From contig CAWBSR010000018.1 of NCBI GenBank assembly GCA_963791545.1, positions 62,001-126,000 of the forward strand: a stretch of DNA of 64,000 nucleotides, given 5' to 3'. Under the pieces are notes generated by a model. It did not search any database and was not told the DNA's origin. It saw only the letters and a list, made by a program, of their open reading frames with translations. Shown piece by piece: positions 27,242 through 35,688 of this stretch. Made by a program: the position numbers and the translations under genes. This DNA is from JALYXV01 sp963791545 (GTDB lineage Bacteria > Actinomycetota > Acidimicrobiia > Acidimicrobiales > Palsa-688). Position 1 is the first letter of the stretch, and each line of letters starts with the position of its first letter.

Positions 27242-27613
27242 TCACGCCTCGCCTTCGGGAGGGGGCGTCGGCGTCTCATCGGTGCCCAACGTGGGGCCCG
27301 CGAACTCCTGGATGGCGCCGTACTGGACCTCATAGCGGTCGAGGTTGGTGCTCAGGTTGCGCATCAGCTGGAACACCAGGGGCGGTGGCACCTTGATCCG
27401 GGCCACCACCTCCTGGGGGCTGACGACCACCTGACCGCCGGCTTCGTCCTGGCTGACCTCGGGCGGCAGGTTGACCACGAAGTCGAGGGTGAAATCGGTC
27501 TGGGTGAACCACACCCCGATCCCGTTGGCGTAGACCCCGGTGTTCCACTTTTCGGGGGTCCGGACCTGGGGAATCTGCGGCGATCCAGGAATTTCGTCAC
27601 TCACGCCGACCAT
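27242..27613 (-). CDS. DUF3467-family protein
   Basis: A 123-residue protein with the DUF3467 pattern: VYANGIGVWFTQTDFTLDFVVNLPP, then VVARIKVPPPLVFQLMRNLSTNLDRYE. Such proteins are small, cytoplasmic and of unknown function. It is divergent from the small gene at 27676. The start is taken at 27613, with an in-frame GTG a few codons later possible. Confidence 0.75.
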   Translation of the reverse strand: MVGVSDEIPGSPQIPQVRTPEKWNTGVYANGIGVWFTQTDFTLDFVVNLPPEVSQDEAGGQVVVSPQEVVARIKVPPPLVFQLMRNLSTNLDRYEVQYGAIQEFAGPTLGTDETPTPPPEGEA

Positions 27614-27675
27614 GATGCTACGTAACCCGCAGACGCCACGAAACGCATAATGGAGGGCCAGGAAAGGAGGACGCC

Positions 27676-27900
27676 GTGGGCGCCAACGCAGCCAGCCGGG
27701 TGGTCCTTTGCCGGAAAGAGAACACGATGGTGGGGTTCCGGTGGACGGGGGCCGAGCCGAGCGGCATGTACGAGGTCGAGGTGGCCGAGGAGCTGGGCGC
27801 TCGCTGGGAGGGCCAGGAGTTGGTCACCTATGACCTGCCCGGCCTGCACGCCCTGTACGAGTACCACCAAGGCGACGACTACATGATCGACAACGACTGA
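27676..27900 (+). CDS. Small acidic protein of unknown function
   Basis: A 74-residue protein with a GTG start preceded by a strong ribosome site (AAAGGAGG, 27663-27670). It contains two aromatic-rich segments (MVGFRWTG and LHALYEYHQGDDYMIDND). No domain is recognised. Its stop lies about 45 nt before pimA. Confidence 0.65.
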   Translation: MGANAASRVVLCRKENTMVGFRWTGAEPSGMYEVEVAEELGARWEGQELVTYDLPGLHALYEYHQGDDYMIDND

Positions 27901-27944
27901 CGCCGCCGACCCGGCAGTCGGGCCGGGCGAAGTACCTTTTGTCC

Positions 27945-29015
27945 GTGCGTGTCGGCCTGATTTGCCCCTATAGCCTCACCCTGCCCGGCGGCGTGCAAGG
28001 CCAGGTGCTGGCGCTGGGCCGTGCGCTGCGGGCATCGGGCATCGACGCCCGGGTCCTCGGTCCTTGCGACGGCCCGCCCCCCGACAGCTCCGTCACCCCA
28101 TTGGGGCAGTCGATCCCCATGGCCTCCAACGGGTCGATGGCCCCCATCGCCCCGGATCCGTCGTGCGTGCTGCGCACTATCCGGGCCCTCCGGGACGAGG
28201 CGTTCGACGTCGTCCATCTCCACGAGCCGCTCGTCCCCGGCCCCACCCTCACGGCCCTGGTCTTCACCGAAGCGCCCACCGTGGGCACCTTCCACCGCTG
28301 CGGTGAGAGCGCCGTCTACCGGGTCTCGCGGCCCGCCGCCCGGGCGGTCGCCCGGCGGCTGTCGCTGCGCTGCGCGGTGTCCGAGGACGCCTTGAAGACC
28401 GCCCAACAGGCGCTCGGTGGCCACTACGAACTGGTGGGCAACGGCATCGACACGGTGTTTTTTTCCAAGGCCGATCCGTGGCCGACCGAGGGCAAGACGA
28501 TTCTGTTCGTGGGCCGCCACGAACCCCGCAAGGGCCTCGCCGTCCTGATCGAGGCCATGGACCACCTGGGCTCCGACGTTCGGCTCTGGGTCGGAGGCGA
28601 CGGTCCCGAGACCGGCCGGCTGCAGGCCCTGACGGCCGAGAAGCCCCGCATCGAGTGGCTGGGCCGGTTGAGTGATCTCGAGAAGGCCCGCCGCATCCGG
28701 GCCGCCGACGTATTCTGCGCCCCCTCTCTGCACGGCGAGTCGTTCGGCGTGGTGCTGCTCGAGGCCATGGCGGCCTCGACGCCCATCGTGGCCAGCGACC
28801 TCCCCGGCTACTGCCACGTCGCACGCCCCGGACAAGAAGCGTTGTTGGTGGCCCCCGGTGACGTGACCGCCCTGGCGGCCGCCCTCGAGCAAGCTCTGGG
28901 CGGGGGTACCACGGTCGATGAGATGGTGGCTCGGGCGGACATTCGGGCGTCACACTTCTCGATGGACCGGCTGGCGGAGCGCTACGCCGGGTTCTACGAG
29001 CGCCTCCAGAACTAG
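27945..29015 (+). CDS. pimA: Phosphatidyl-myo-inositol mannosyltransferase
   Basis: GT4-family glycosyltransferase that adds the first mannose to phosphatidylinositol on the inner face of the membrane. The N-terminus VGLICPYSLTLPGGVQGQV is the PimA signature; VGRHEPRKGL and the donor-site motif HGESFGVVLLEAMA are in the C-terminal domain. GTG 27945 aligns with the family start; TTG 27939 adds two residues. Linked with pgsA and the PIM acyltransferase, though here two unrelated small genes lie between. Confidence 0.9.
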   Translation: MRVGLICPYSLTLPGGVQGQVLALGRALRASGIDARVLGPCDGPPPDSSVTPLGQSIPMASNGSMAPIAPDPSCVLRTIRALRDEAFDVVHLHEPLVPGPTLTALVFTEAPTVGTFHRCGESAVYRVSRPAARAVARRLSLRCAVSEDALKTAQQALGGHYELVGNGIDTVFFSKADPWPTEGKTILFVGRHEPRKGLAVLIEAMDHLGSDVRLWVGGDGPETGRLQALTAEKPRIEWLGRLSDLEKARRIRAADVFCAPSLHGESFGVVLLEAMAASTPIVASDLPGYCHVARPGQEALLVAPGDVTALAAALEQALGGGTTVDEMVARADIRASHFSMDRLAERYAGFYERLQN

Positions 29016-29091
29016 GCCCGGCACCCGACTCGGTGCAGCGCCGTTAACATGACCGTTCCGTGACGGCTGGCCTGCAACTTTCAGGACCGTC

Positions 29092-29949
29092 ATGAGCGCA
29101 GTCGATCACGGCTCGGGCGGTCGTGCGTCAAGAAACAGGCACCGGGCGATCCTGTTGGTCGCGTCCAGCGCCGCCCTGGTCGGGTTCGTCGCGGCCCTGC
29201 TGGCCTGGTTGGTCCTGGCGCCCCTGGTGGCCCTCGCTGTCGGCGTCATCGTGGCGGCCGCCCTTGCCTGCCTGGCCTGGTGGGGCAGCGAATCGCTGGC
29301 CCTGCGGCTACTCGGGGCGCAACCGGCCGACCCCGTCACCCACGCCCGGCTCTTCAACCTGGTCGAGGGCCTGGGTGCCAATGCCGGTGTGCCCCAGCCC
29401 GACCTGTATGTCGTCACCGATGCCGGCCTCAATATCTTGACGATGGGGCGCTCCCCACACCACGCCGCCCTGGTCGTCACCTCGGGTCTGCTCGACCAGC
29501 TCAGCCGCATCGAGTTGGAAGCGGTGCTGGCCCATGAAGTGAGCCACATCCGCAACGACGACATCCTGACCGCCACCGTGGCGGTCGGACTGTTCGGCAT
29601 CCTCGGCCGCCCCGCGCGCGCCGCCACGGGAACCGGCGGCGGGGCCGTCCTGGCGTCGCTCCTCGTGCCGTTTTCCGCCCTGGCGGGGCTGGGCCTGCGG
29701 CTCTCGATCGACCCTCTCCGGGAGGAGATGGCCGACAGTTCCGGCGTCCATCTGACCCGCTATCCGCCCGCCTTGGTGTCCGCCCTGGAGAAGATGCAAC
29801 GGCTCGGCACACTGGTGAGCACCGGTTCCGGTGCGCCCGCGACCGCCCACCTGTGGCTGGGCGCGCCCCTTCGGCCGCCGCCGTCAGCCCGATTGGCCTG
29901 GCTGACGCGTTCTCTACGACACCCATCCGCCCCTCGACGAGCGCATTGA
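29092..29949 (+). CDS. M48 (HtpX-like) zinc metalloprotease, probable frameshift near 3' end
   Basis: Membrane protease of the M48 family. Two membrane helices (about 19-60) precede the zinc site HEVSH; EEMADSSG supplies the third ligand. In this frame the protein ends SLRHPSAPRRAH, unlike the family. One extra T at about 29911 explains it: the next frame reads LYDTHPPLDERIEALREL and stops at 29966-29968, a typical M48 end. This is either a real frameshift affecting only the last 18 residues or a sequence error. The following gene starts 8 nt after that restored stop. Confidence 0.8.
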   Translation: MSAVDHGSGGRASRNRHRAILLVASSAALVGFVAALLAWLVLAPLVALAVGVIVAAALACLAWWGSESLALRLLGAQPADPVTHARLFNLVEGLGANAGVPQPDLYVVTDAGLNILTMGRSPHHAALVVTSGLLDQLSRIELEAVLAHEVSHIRNDDILTATVAVGLFGILGRPARAATGTGGGAVLASLLVPFSALAGLGLRLSIDPLREEMADSSGVHLTRYPPALVSALEKMQRLGTLVSTGSGAPATAHLWLGAPLRPPPSARLAWLTRSLRHPSAPRRAH

Positions 29950-29976
29950 AGCGCTCAGGGAGCTGTAACCACCATC

Positions 29977-31065
29977 GTGTTCAAATCTCGTCGCACGGTC
30001 GCGCTCCGCCGCGGCTCGGTGTTCGCGGCGGCGCTCGTGCTGGTGGCCGCGTGCGGAGGCGCCAAGAAGGCGGCGCCACCGCCGCCCAGCACCACGGCAC
30101 CCAAAAGCACCTCGACCGCGGCCACCACCACCACTACGGCCCCACCGCCTCCGCCCGTCGCCCCTTTGACCGGGATCTCGCAACCTGACGCCGCCAAACT
30201 CAACCGGGTGGCGATCGTGGTGAAGGTCGACAACGTCGACCTCGCCCGGCCCCAGTCGGGCCTAGACGCGGCTGACGTGGTGTTCGAGGAGATGGTGGAG
30301 GGCCGCGTCACGCGCCTGATCGCGGTGTTCCAGTCCACCGACGCCGCCCGGATCGGCCCGGTGCGATCCACCCGGACCACCGATCTCGACGTCGTGTCCG
30401 CCCTCAATCACCCGCTCTACAGCTACTCCGGCGGCAACCCCAACTACGTCGCCCAGCTCCGCGCCTCACCGGTCGTCGACGTCGGGGCCGACACGTTCGC
30501 GGCGCCGTACGTTCGCAGCGGCCCCCACCCGGCGCCCCACAACCTGTACACCAACACCGCGGCCCTGCTGAGCCTCGCCCCCAAGGGCTCCGGGCCCCCG
30601 CCCGCCCTGTTCGCCTATCGCGCCGCCGGGGCGGTACCGAGCGGCGCGGGAGCGGCCGCGGCCACCCACCTGGACCTCAACTTCGGCTTCTCGTCGGCCA
30701 CCTGGGACTGGGACGCCGCCACCCAGACATGGAAACGGGGCCAGAACGGCTCGGTCGACGCCCTGCAAAACGGCCCCCAGATCGCAGCCAGCAACGTGAT
30801 CGTGGAGCTCATTCCCTACGTGACCGACGGCTACGCGGCAGGTGAAGGGATCTACCCACCCCCCGCCATCCCCAAAGGCCAGTCGGTCGGCTCGGGCACC
30901 GCCATGGTGTTCACCGGCGGCCATGTCATCCAGGCGCACTGGACCAAGGCGTCTTCGACCTCCGTCACGCAGTACACCGATTCCGCCAATCAACCGATCC
31001 CCCTGACGCCGGGCCCGACGTGGGTCGAGCTGGCACCGGTCGGCACCGCGACCAGCGTGCATTGA
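29977..31065 (+). CDS. DUF3048 lipoprotein (YerB-like)
   Basis: Probable lipoprotein: positively charged N-terminus, hydrophobic helix and lipobox LVAAC (cysteine near residue 26), then a Pro/Thr-rich linker. The main domain matches DUF3048: VVKVDNVDLARPQSGLDAADVVFEEMVEG, then ARIGPVRSTR and YSGGNPNY. It ends with a second conserved region (GTAMVFTGGHVIQAHW). Function unknown; the family includes B. subtilis YerB. GTG start at 29977. Confidence 0.83.
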   Translation: MFKSRRTVALRRGSVFAAALVLVAACGGAKKAAPPPPSTTAPKSTSTAATTTTTAPPPPPVAPLTGISQPDAAKLNRVAIVVKVDNVDLARPQSGLDAADVVFEEMVEGRVTRLIAVFQSTDAARIGPVRSTRTTDLDVVSALNHPLYSYSGGNPNYVAQLRASPVVDVGADTFAAPYVRSGPHPAPHNLYTNTAALLSLAPKGSGPPPALFAYRAAGAVPSGAGAAAATHLDLNFGFSSATWDWDAATQTWKRGQNGSVDALQNGPQIAASNVIVELIPYVTDGYAAGEGIYPPPAIPKGQSVGSGTAMVFTGGHVIQAHWTKASSTSVTQYTDSANQPIPLTPGPTWVELAPVGTATSVH

Positions 31066-31122
31066 GACGAGGGGGGAAAAGGGGGTCACGGCTTGCCGGC
31101 GCCGCCCCGTAGACTGAGCGCC

Positions 31123-32013
31123 GTGGCTGGCGATACCCGACGTACCGGCACCGACCTCGTCAAACGGGGTCTGGCGGAGATGCTGCGAGGCGGCGTGATC
31201 ATGGACGTGGTCACCGCCGACCAGGCCAAGGTGGCCGAGGACGCCGGGGCGGTGGCCGTCATGGCGCTGGAACGGGTCCCTGCCGACATCCGCCGCCAAG
31301 GCGGCGTGGCCCGCATGAGCGACCCCGCCCTGATCGAGGGCATCAAGGCGGCGGTCACCATCCCGGTGATGGCCAAGGCCCGGATCGGCCACTTCGCCGA
31401 GGCCCAGGTCCTCGAATCCCTCGGAGTCGACTACATCGACGAAAGCGAGGTCCTGACCCCCGCCGATGAGGCGTACCACATCGACAAGTGGGTTTTCACG
31501 GTGCCGTTCGTCTGCGGGGCGACCAATCTGGGGGAGGCGTTGCGGCGCATCTCCGAAGGGGCGGCCATGATCCGCTCCAAGGGCGAGGCGGGCACCGGCG
31601 ACATCAAGGAGGCGGTGCGCCACCTCCGCTCCATCATCGGCGATATTCGCCGCATCACCCAGGCCGACTCGGCGGAGCTGTACGGCTGGGCCAAGACCCT
31701 GCAGGCCCCGGTCGGGCTGGTGCAGGAACTGGCGGAAACAGGTTCGCTGCCGGTACCGCTCTTTTGCGCCGGTGGTATCGCCACCCCCTCCGACGCCTCC
31801 CTGGTCATGCAGTTGGGCGCCCAGGCGGTGTTCGTGGGCTCGGGCATATTCAAGAGCGCCGATCCGCCCCGTGTCGCCCGGGCCATCGTCGAGGCCACGA
31901 CGCATTACCGGGATCCGGGGATCGTGGCCAAGGTCAGCCGGGCCCTCGGACCTGCCATGCGGGGCGAGGAATCCTCCAAGGTCGAGACCCGCTTGGCGGA
32001 GCGTGGCTGGTGA
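31123..32013 (+). CDS. pdxS: Pyridoxal 5'-phosphate synthase, PdxS subunit
   Basis: TIM-barrel synthase making PLP from ribose 5-phosphate, glyceraldehyde 3-phosphate and ammonia from PdxT. Family sequences MLRGGVIMDVV, MALERVPADIRRQGGVARMSDP and the catalytic-lysine regions (PVMAKARIGHF; IRSKGEAGTGD) are complete. The start GTG 31123 gives the normal N-terminus. It is the first gene of pdxS-pdxT-yebC. Confidence 0.97.
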   Translation: MAGDTRRTGTDLVKRGLAEMLRGGVIMDVVTADQAKVAEDAGAVAVMALERVPADIRRQGGVARMSDPALIEGIKAAVTIPVMAKARIGHFAEAQVLESLGVDYIDESEVLTPADEAYHIDKWVFTVPFVCGATNLGEALRRISEGAAMIRSKGEAGTGDIKEAVRHLRSIIGDIRRITQADSAELYGWAKTLQAPVGLVQELAETGSLPVPLFCAGGIATPSDASLVMQLGAQAVFVGSGIFKSADPPRVARAIVEATTHYRDPGIVAKVSRALGPAMRGEESSKVETRLAERGW

Positions 32014-32031
32014 TGGCCGGGAGGCCACCAG

Positions 32032-32610
32032 GTGAGCGCCAAGGTCGGCGTCCTGGCGCTGCAGGGCGACGTCCGCCAGCACGTTGCGGTCCTCGCTGAG
32101 CTAGGCGCCCATACCGTCGAGATCCGCCGCCCCGAGGACGTGGCGGGGATCGACGGCATCGTCATTCCTGGTGGTGAGTCCACCACCATGGTTCTGCTGC
32201 TCGACAGCGCCGAGTTGCGGATGCCCCTGGCGGAGCGGCTGGGGGCGGGGATGCCTGCCTTCGGGACCTGCGCGGGGATGATCCTGCTGGCGACCGAGGT
32301 GCTCGACGGCCGCCAGGACCAGTTGGGCTTCGGCGTCATCGACATCTCGGTGCGCCGCAACGCCTTCGGTCGCCAGGTGGACTCGTTCGAGGCGGCCCTG
32401 GCCATTCCGGTGCTCGGGCCGGGGATGGTCAACGGGGTGTTCATCCGGGCTCCGATCGTGGAGCGCACCGGAGCGGGGGTCGAGGTGCTGGCCGAGGTCG
32501 ATGGCCGCCCCGTCGCCTGTCGTCAAGGCCCGGTCCTTGTTACGTCATTTCATCCAGAATTGTCAGGCGATCTTCGCCTTCACGACCTGTTCCTGAAAGG
32601 TGTGGGCTGA
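32032..32610 (+). CDS. pdxT: Pyridoxal 5'-phosphate synthase glutaminase, PdxT subunit
   Basis: Class I glutamine amidotransferase delivering ammonia to PdxS. The N-terminus VGVLALQGDVRQHV, GGESTTM, nucleophile region FGTCAGMI and the catalytic HPE (SFHPELSGD) are present. It starts 18 nt after pdxS with GTG, and its stop abuts the yebC ATG. Length 192 residues is normal. Confidence 0.97.
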   Translation: MSAKVGVLALQGDVRQHVAVLAELGAHTVEIRRPEDVAGIDGIVIPGGESTTMVLLLDSAELRMPLAERLGAGMPAFGTCAGMILLATEVLDGRQDQLGFGVIDISVRRNAFGRQVDSFEAALAIPVLGPGMVNGVFIRAPIVERTGAGVEVLAEVDGRPVACRQGPVLVTSFHPELSGDLRLHDLFLKGVG

Positions 32611-33378
32611 ATGTCCGGTCATTCCAAGTGGGCCACCATCAAGCACAAGAAGGGGGCCCAGGATGCGGCCCGGGGCAAGCTGTTCGCCAAGCTGATCCGC
32701 CAGGTCGAGGTAGCGGCGCGCGAGGGGGGCGGCGATCCGGTCGCCAACGCCACCCTGCGAACCATGTTCCAGAAGGCGCGGGATGCGTCGGTGCCCATGG
32801 ACACCATCGAGCGGGCCATCAAGCGGGGGACCGGCGAGCTCGAAGGGGTCCGCTACGAAACGGTGTCCTATGAAGGGTACGCCCCGTCGGGTGTGGCGGT
32901 GATCATCGAGACCCTCACCGACAATCGCAACCGCACCGGGTCCGACATCCGGGCCATCTTCTCCAAGAACGGCGGTTCCATGGCCGAGCCGGGGGCGGTG
33001 GCGTGGCAGTTCGACCGCAAGGGGGTCATCATTGTCCCCAAGAGGTCAGCGTCGGGGGGCGAGATCAGCGAAGACGACATCATGCTGGCGGCGCTGGAGG
33101 CCGGCGCCGAGGATGTCGGCGACGGCGGCGACACCTGGGACGTCACCACCGCCGCGACCGACATGCCCGCCGTGCGCGACGCCTTGGAGGCGGCGGGCAT
33201 GGCCTTTGACTCCGCCGATGTCACCCTGGTGGCCGGCAACCTGGTTCCCCTCGACAATGAATCCGACGCCAAAAAGGTCCTCCGGCTCGTCGACCTCCTC
33301 GAGGACCTGGACGACGTCCAGAACGTCTTCGCCAACTTCGACATACCTGAGGAAATACTAGCAATGGAGTTGGCGTAA
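32611..33378 (+). CDS. yebC: YebC/TACO1 family protein with C-terminus replaced by the integrated element
   Basis: YebC-family protein, known as transcriptional regulator or translation (proline-stretch) factor. MSGHSKWATIKHKKGAQDAARGK and the full three-domain length (255 residues) are present. The last codons are not original: an 11-bp core at 33330-33340 (coding ...FANF) marks the junction with the element, and the last 12 residues (DIPEEILAMELA) come from element DNA. The native tail (GVSIPDNILELVEA) is found in frame at 44733-44777. The substitute keeps the family character (IP..IL), so the protein probably works. Ribosomes end 18 nt before the integrase start. Confidence 0.95.
   Translation: MSGHSKWATIKHKKGAQDAARGKLFAKLIRQVEVAAREGGGDPVANATLRTMFQKARDASVPMDTIERAIKRGTGELEGVRYETVSYEGYAPSGVAVIIETLTDNRNRTGSDIRAIFSKNGGSMAEPGAVAWQFDRKGVIIVPKRSASGGEISEDDIMLAALEAGAEDVGDGGDTWDVTTAATDMPAVRDALEAAGMAFDSADVTLVAGNLVPLDNESDAKKVLRLVDLLEDLDDVQNVFANFDIPEEILAMELA
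33330..33340. other. Left attachment core (attL) inside yebC
   Basis: CGCCAACTTCG codes for the ANF of YebC and is identical to 44723-44733. Sequence to its left is chromosomal yebC, to its right is element. The 11 bases are the longest exact match between the two junctions; the serine-integrase crossover dinucleotide must lie within it. Confidence 0.85.
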
Positions 33379-33396
33379 AAATGTAAGAGTGGTGGC

Positions 33397-34755
33397 GTGC
33401 CAACGACCGCCATCATCTACGCCCGCATCAGCACCGACACCCGTGGCGACCACCTCGGGGTGGCCAGGCAGGAACGGCTCTGCCGAGAGCTGGCCGAGCG
33501 GCAGGGGCTGACCGTCGGCGCCGTCCTCGTCGACAACGACATCAGCGCCTACCGCGCAAAGCGCCGCCCGGCCTTCGAGGCGCTCGTGGAGACGCTCAAG
33601 GCCGGTGAGGCGACGGTGGTGCTGGCGTATCACGTTGACCGCTTGTACCGACGCCTGGGCGATCTCGAACGACTGGTGCAGTTGGTGGAGGCGACGGGGG
33701 CGGAGATCCACACCGTCGCTGCCGGGGACGTCGACCTGTCCACGGCCTCGGGGCGGATGGTGGCGCGGATGCTGGGCGCTGCGGCGCAGCACGAATCGGA
33801 GCGGATCGGGGAGAGGACGCGAATGAAGAACGACGAACTTGCCGCGAAGGGTTCACACCCCGGGGGCCGACCCCCATACGGGTACTCGTCCGGGTACCAG
33901 GTCAACAAGGCCGAGGCCAAAGTCGTCCGCCGCGCTGCAGCCCGGGTGCTGGAGGGCGCCAGCCTGCTCCGGGTCACCAAGGAGTTGAACGCCGATGGCG
34001 TCCCCACCCGGGAGGGCAGGAGATGGGCGCACTCAACCCTTCGGGGCGTGCTGATCAACCCGGCGGTGGCCGGGCTCCGCGTCCACCGCCGCGAGATCGC
34101 TGGCCCGGGCGAGTGGGAGCCCGTGCTCGACCGCGACACCTGGGAGGCGCTGCGGGCCGTACTGGCCGACCCGGCGCGGAAGCGAACGCGCCCGGCACGC
34201 ACGCACCTGCTTAGCGGTCTCGTGACCAACACTGAGGGCGAAAAGATGAACGGGTCGGTCGATATCACGGGTCGTCCCATCTACACAACCCGCACGCCGT
34301 CGAAGGTGTCCACTCAGGTGAGGGCCGAACCACTCGAAGAGATGCTCGTGGAGATCCTGCTGCAAATGTTTGACGATGCAGTCCTCCCCATCGGGTCCAC
34401 CGAGGAGCGTGCGTCCGGGGGCGCCATCGAGGCCGTCGAGGCCGAACTCGCGGAACTGGCCGAGCTTCGGGGAGCGGGGACGATCTCGTTGGCCGAGTGG
34501 ATGGCCGCCCGGAAGCCGCTGCTCCGGCGGCTTGAGTGCGAACGCAAGGCCATCACCACGACGCGGCGTACCAGCAGCAAGGCGGCCAGCGTCCTCGGCC
34601 GTCCCGGGGCACTGCGCCACTCCTGGCCCAGCCTTACATTCGCCGAGCGGCGGGAGGTTCTCCAACTGGTGATCGAATCCATCGTTATCGGGCCAGCAAC
34701 CCGTGGGCGCTGGACACCGCTCCCGGAGCGGGTAAACGTGACATGGAAGGCGTAA
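33397..34755 (+). CDS. Large serine integrase of the yebC element
   Basis: Site-specific recombinase that would cut at the core in yebC and in the circle. The N-terminal resolvase domain begins IIYARISTD (catalytic Ser near residue 11), with YHVDRLYRR and the helix E region AQHESERIGERTR; the recombinase domain starts PPYGYS. A coiled-coil segment (EAVEAELAELAELR) is present. The usual zinc-ribbon cysteines between LLSGLV and RAEPLEEML are all missing. The GTG start lies only 57 bp from the core and 18 bp after the yebC stop, so in the integrated state it can be read from the pdxS-pdxT-yebC transcript. A TAAGAG hexamer 7 bp before the GTG might also allow leaderless expression. Confidence 0.93.
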   Translation: MPTTAIIYARISTDTRGDHLGVARQERLCRELAERQGLTVGAVLVDNDISAYRAKRRPAFEALVETLKAGEATVVLAYHVDRLYRRLGDLERLVQLVEATGAEIHTVAAGDVDLSTASGRMVARMLGAAAQHESERIGERTRMKNDELAAKGSHPGGRPPYGYSSGYQVNKAEAKVVRRAAARVLEGASLLRVTKELNADGVPTREGRRWAHSTLRGVLINPAVAGLRVHRREIAGPGEWEPVLDRDTWEALRAVLADPARKRTRPARTHLLSGLVTNTEGEKMNGSVDITGRPIYTTRTPSKVSTQVRAEPLEEMLVEILLQMFDDAVLPIGSTEERASGGAIEAVEAELAELAELRGAGTISLAEWMAARKPLLRRLECERKAITTTRRTSSKAASVLGRPGALRHSWPSLTFAERREVLQLVIESIVIGPATRGRWTPLPERVNVTWKA

Positions 34756-34978
34756 TCCCGAAGCTGGCTTGACGGGCAACGCGGCGAAACGGGCGGGAGG
34801 GACAGCCAGGCGGTGGACCACGCGGCGGCCGCGTTGCCAAGCGCCGGGGTTGGGGAAGTCACTGTGTCGGACTCTTGTGATCACAAAGGATCACCGGTCG
34901 ACTGTCGGGCCGTGGTGATGTTTTCCACAATCCACAGACGCTTTACTGCCGTTGACGAAATGACGGAAGGTAAATCTC
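34756..34978. promoter_or_regulatory. Control/origin-like region before the element's operon
   Basis: The 223-bp gap holds a perfect 12-bp palindrome TTGTGATCACAA (34875-34886), a further GGATCACC just after, and TTTTCCACA (34921-34929), which fits the DnaA-box consensus TTWTNCACA, followed by a weaker CAATCCACA (34928-34936). TTGACG (34952-34957) may be a -35 element, without a well-spaced -10. The palindrome is a good candidate operator for the adjacent XRE protein. An origin function is inference. Confidence 0.5.
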
Positions 34979-35362
34979 TTGAACAAGCACGAAGGCCATC
35001 CTGAGCCCCATCCGGCCAAAGCCGTCCTCGCTGCGCGGCGGCTTTCTATTCGTGCAGTTGCGGAGTCGATGCACAAGACGCCCGCGTGGGTGTCGCGGGT
35101 GTTAAATGGCTATCACCCCGTACCGGTCGAGTTCTCCGACCACCTGTCCCGACTGGTCGGAATGCCAGCGGGCGCCCTCTTCTACCCGGCAAGCCCGGTA
35201 CCGCCGACGGTGCGCCTCGTGACCGCCGCGGAGGATCTCACCGCGTTCGTGGAGGCGAGTCGGCTGGCACAGGGCTTGCCGCCGAGGATCACCGACCCGA
35301 CCGTGTTGGCGAAGGTGGCCGCGATCCTGTCGGGCGCCCGCAAGCAGGAGGCCGTCGCGTGA
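34979..35362 (+). CDS. XRE-type helix-turn-helix regulator
   Basis: Protein of 127 residues with a Cro/C1-type HTH at about 18-60 (LSIRAVAESMHKTPAWVSRVLNG). TTG start at 34979 has GGAAGG 8 nt upstream; a later ATG would cut the HTH. The C-terminal half (about 75-127) is helical and unlike known sensors. First gene of the coupled element operon and probably its regulator. Its stop overlaps the next start (GTGA). Confidence 0.72.
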   Translation: MNKHEGHPEPHPAKAVLAARRLSIRAVAESMHKTPAWVSRVLNGYHPVPVEFSDHLSRLVGMPAGALFYPASPVPPTVRLVTAAEDLTAFVEASRLAQGLPPRITDPTVLAKVAAILSGARKQEAVA

Positions 35363-35688
35363 GCGGCACAGGCGAAAAACAGCGCCCCTGCCAGGGGGGC
35401 GCTGTCCATAACATTTCAGTCTCTCCGACTGCCCCTCATCTTACAACTAGCGAGGTCGCCTCCGCCTCGGATGGAGGTGCATTCTCCCACCCCCATCGTC
35501 CCCCCCTCGACGTGGCCACCGCCGCCGTCTACCTCGGCACCACCGAGCGCCACGTCCGCAGGCTCGTCTCTGAGCGTCGGCTCACATTCATCAAGGTTGG
35601 TGCCAAGCTTCGATTCTCAGCAGACGATCTCGACGTTTGGCTTGACGAGCAGCGCGTCGAGGCAACCAACGGGCGAGGCGCTGCGTGA
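35359..35688 (+). CDS. Excisionase-like helix-turn-helix protein
   Basis: A 109-residue protein whose second half has the MerR/excisionase (HTH_17) pattern: DVATAAVYLGTTERHVRRLVSERRL then VGAKLRFSADDLDVWLDEQ. In an integrated element with a serine integrase it is the best candidate for the recombination directionality factor or for a regulator. GTG 35359 overlaps the preceding stop; the first 50 residues are low complexity, so a later start (GTG about 35514) is possible. Its stop overlaps the primase-like gene. Confidence 0.72.
   Translation: MSGTGEKQRPCQGGAVHNISVSPTAPHLTTSEVASASDGGAFSHPHRPPLDVATAAVYLGTTERHVRRLVSERRLTFIKVGAKLRFSADDLDVWLDEQRVEATNGRGAA
35379..35405. other. GC-rich hairpin near the start of the excisionase-like gene
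   Basis: Arms ACAGCGCCCC (35379-35388) and GGGGCGCTGT (35396-35405) pair perfectly around a 7-nt loop. No T-run follows, so it is not a standard terminator. It could slow or uncouple translation between the XRE and excisionase-like genes. Confidence 0.6.

Noticed and set aside
26540..27625. 361-codon open frame on the plus strand in the gap before the DUF3467 gene
   Set aside because: It crosses the 9-bp repeats, the perfect hairpin and a DUF3467 gene on the opposite strand, and has no domain.
33330..33340. tRNA gene as attachment site
   Set aside because: No tRNA-like sequence lies at either junction; the target is the protein gene yebC.
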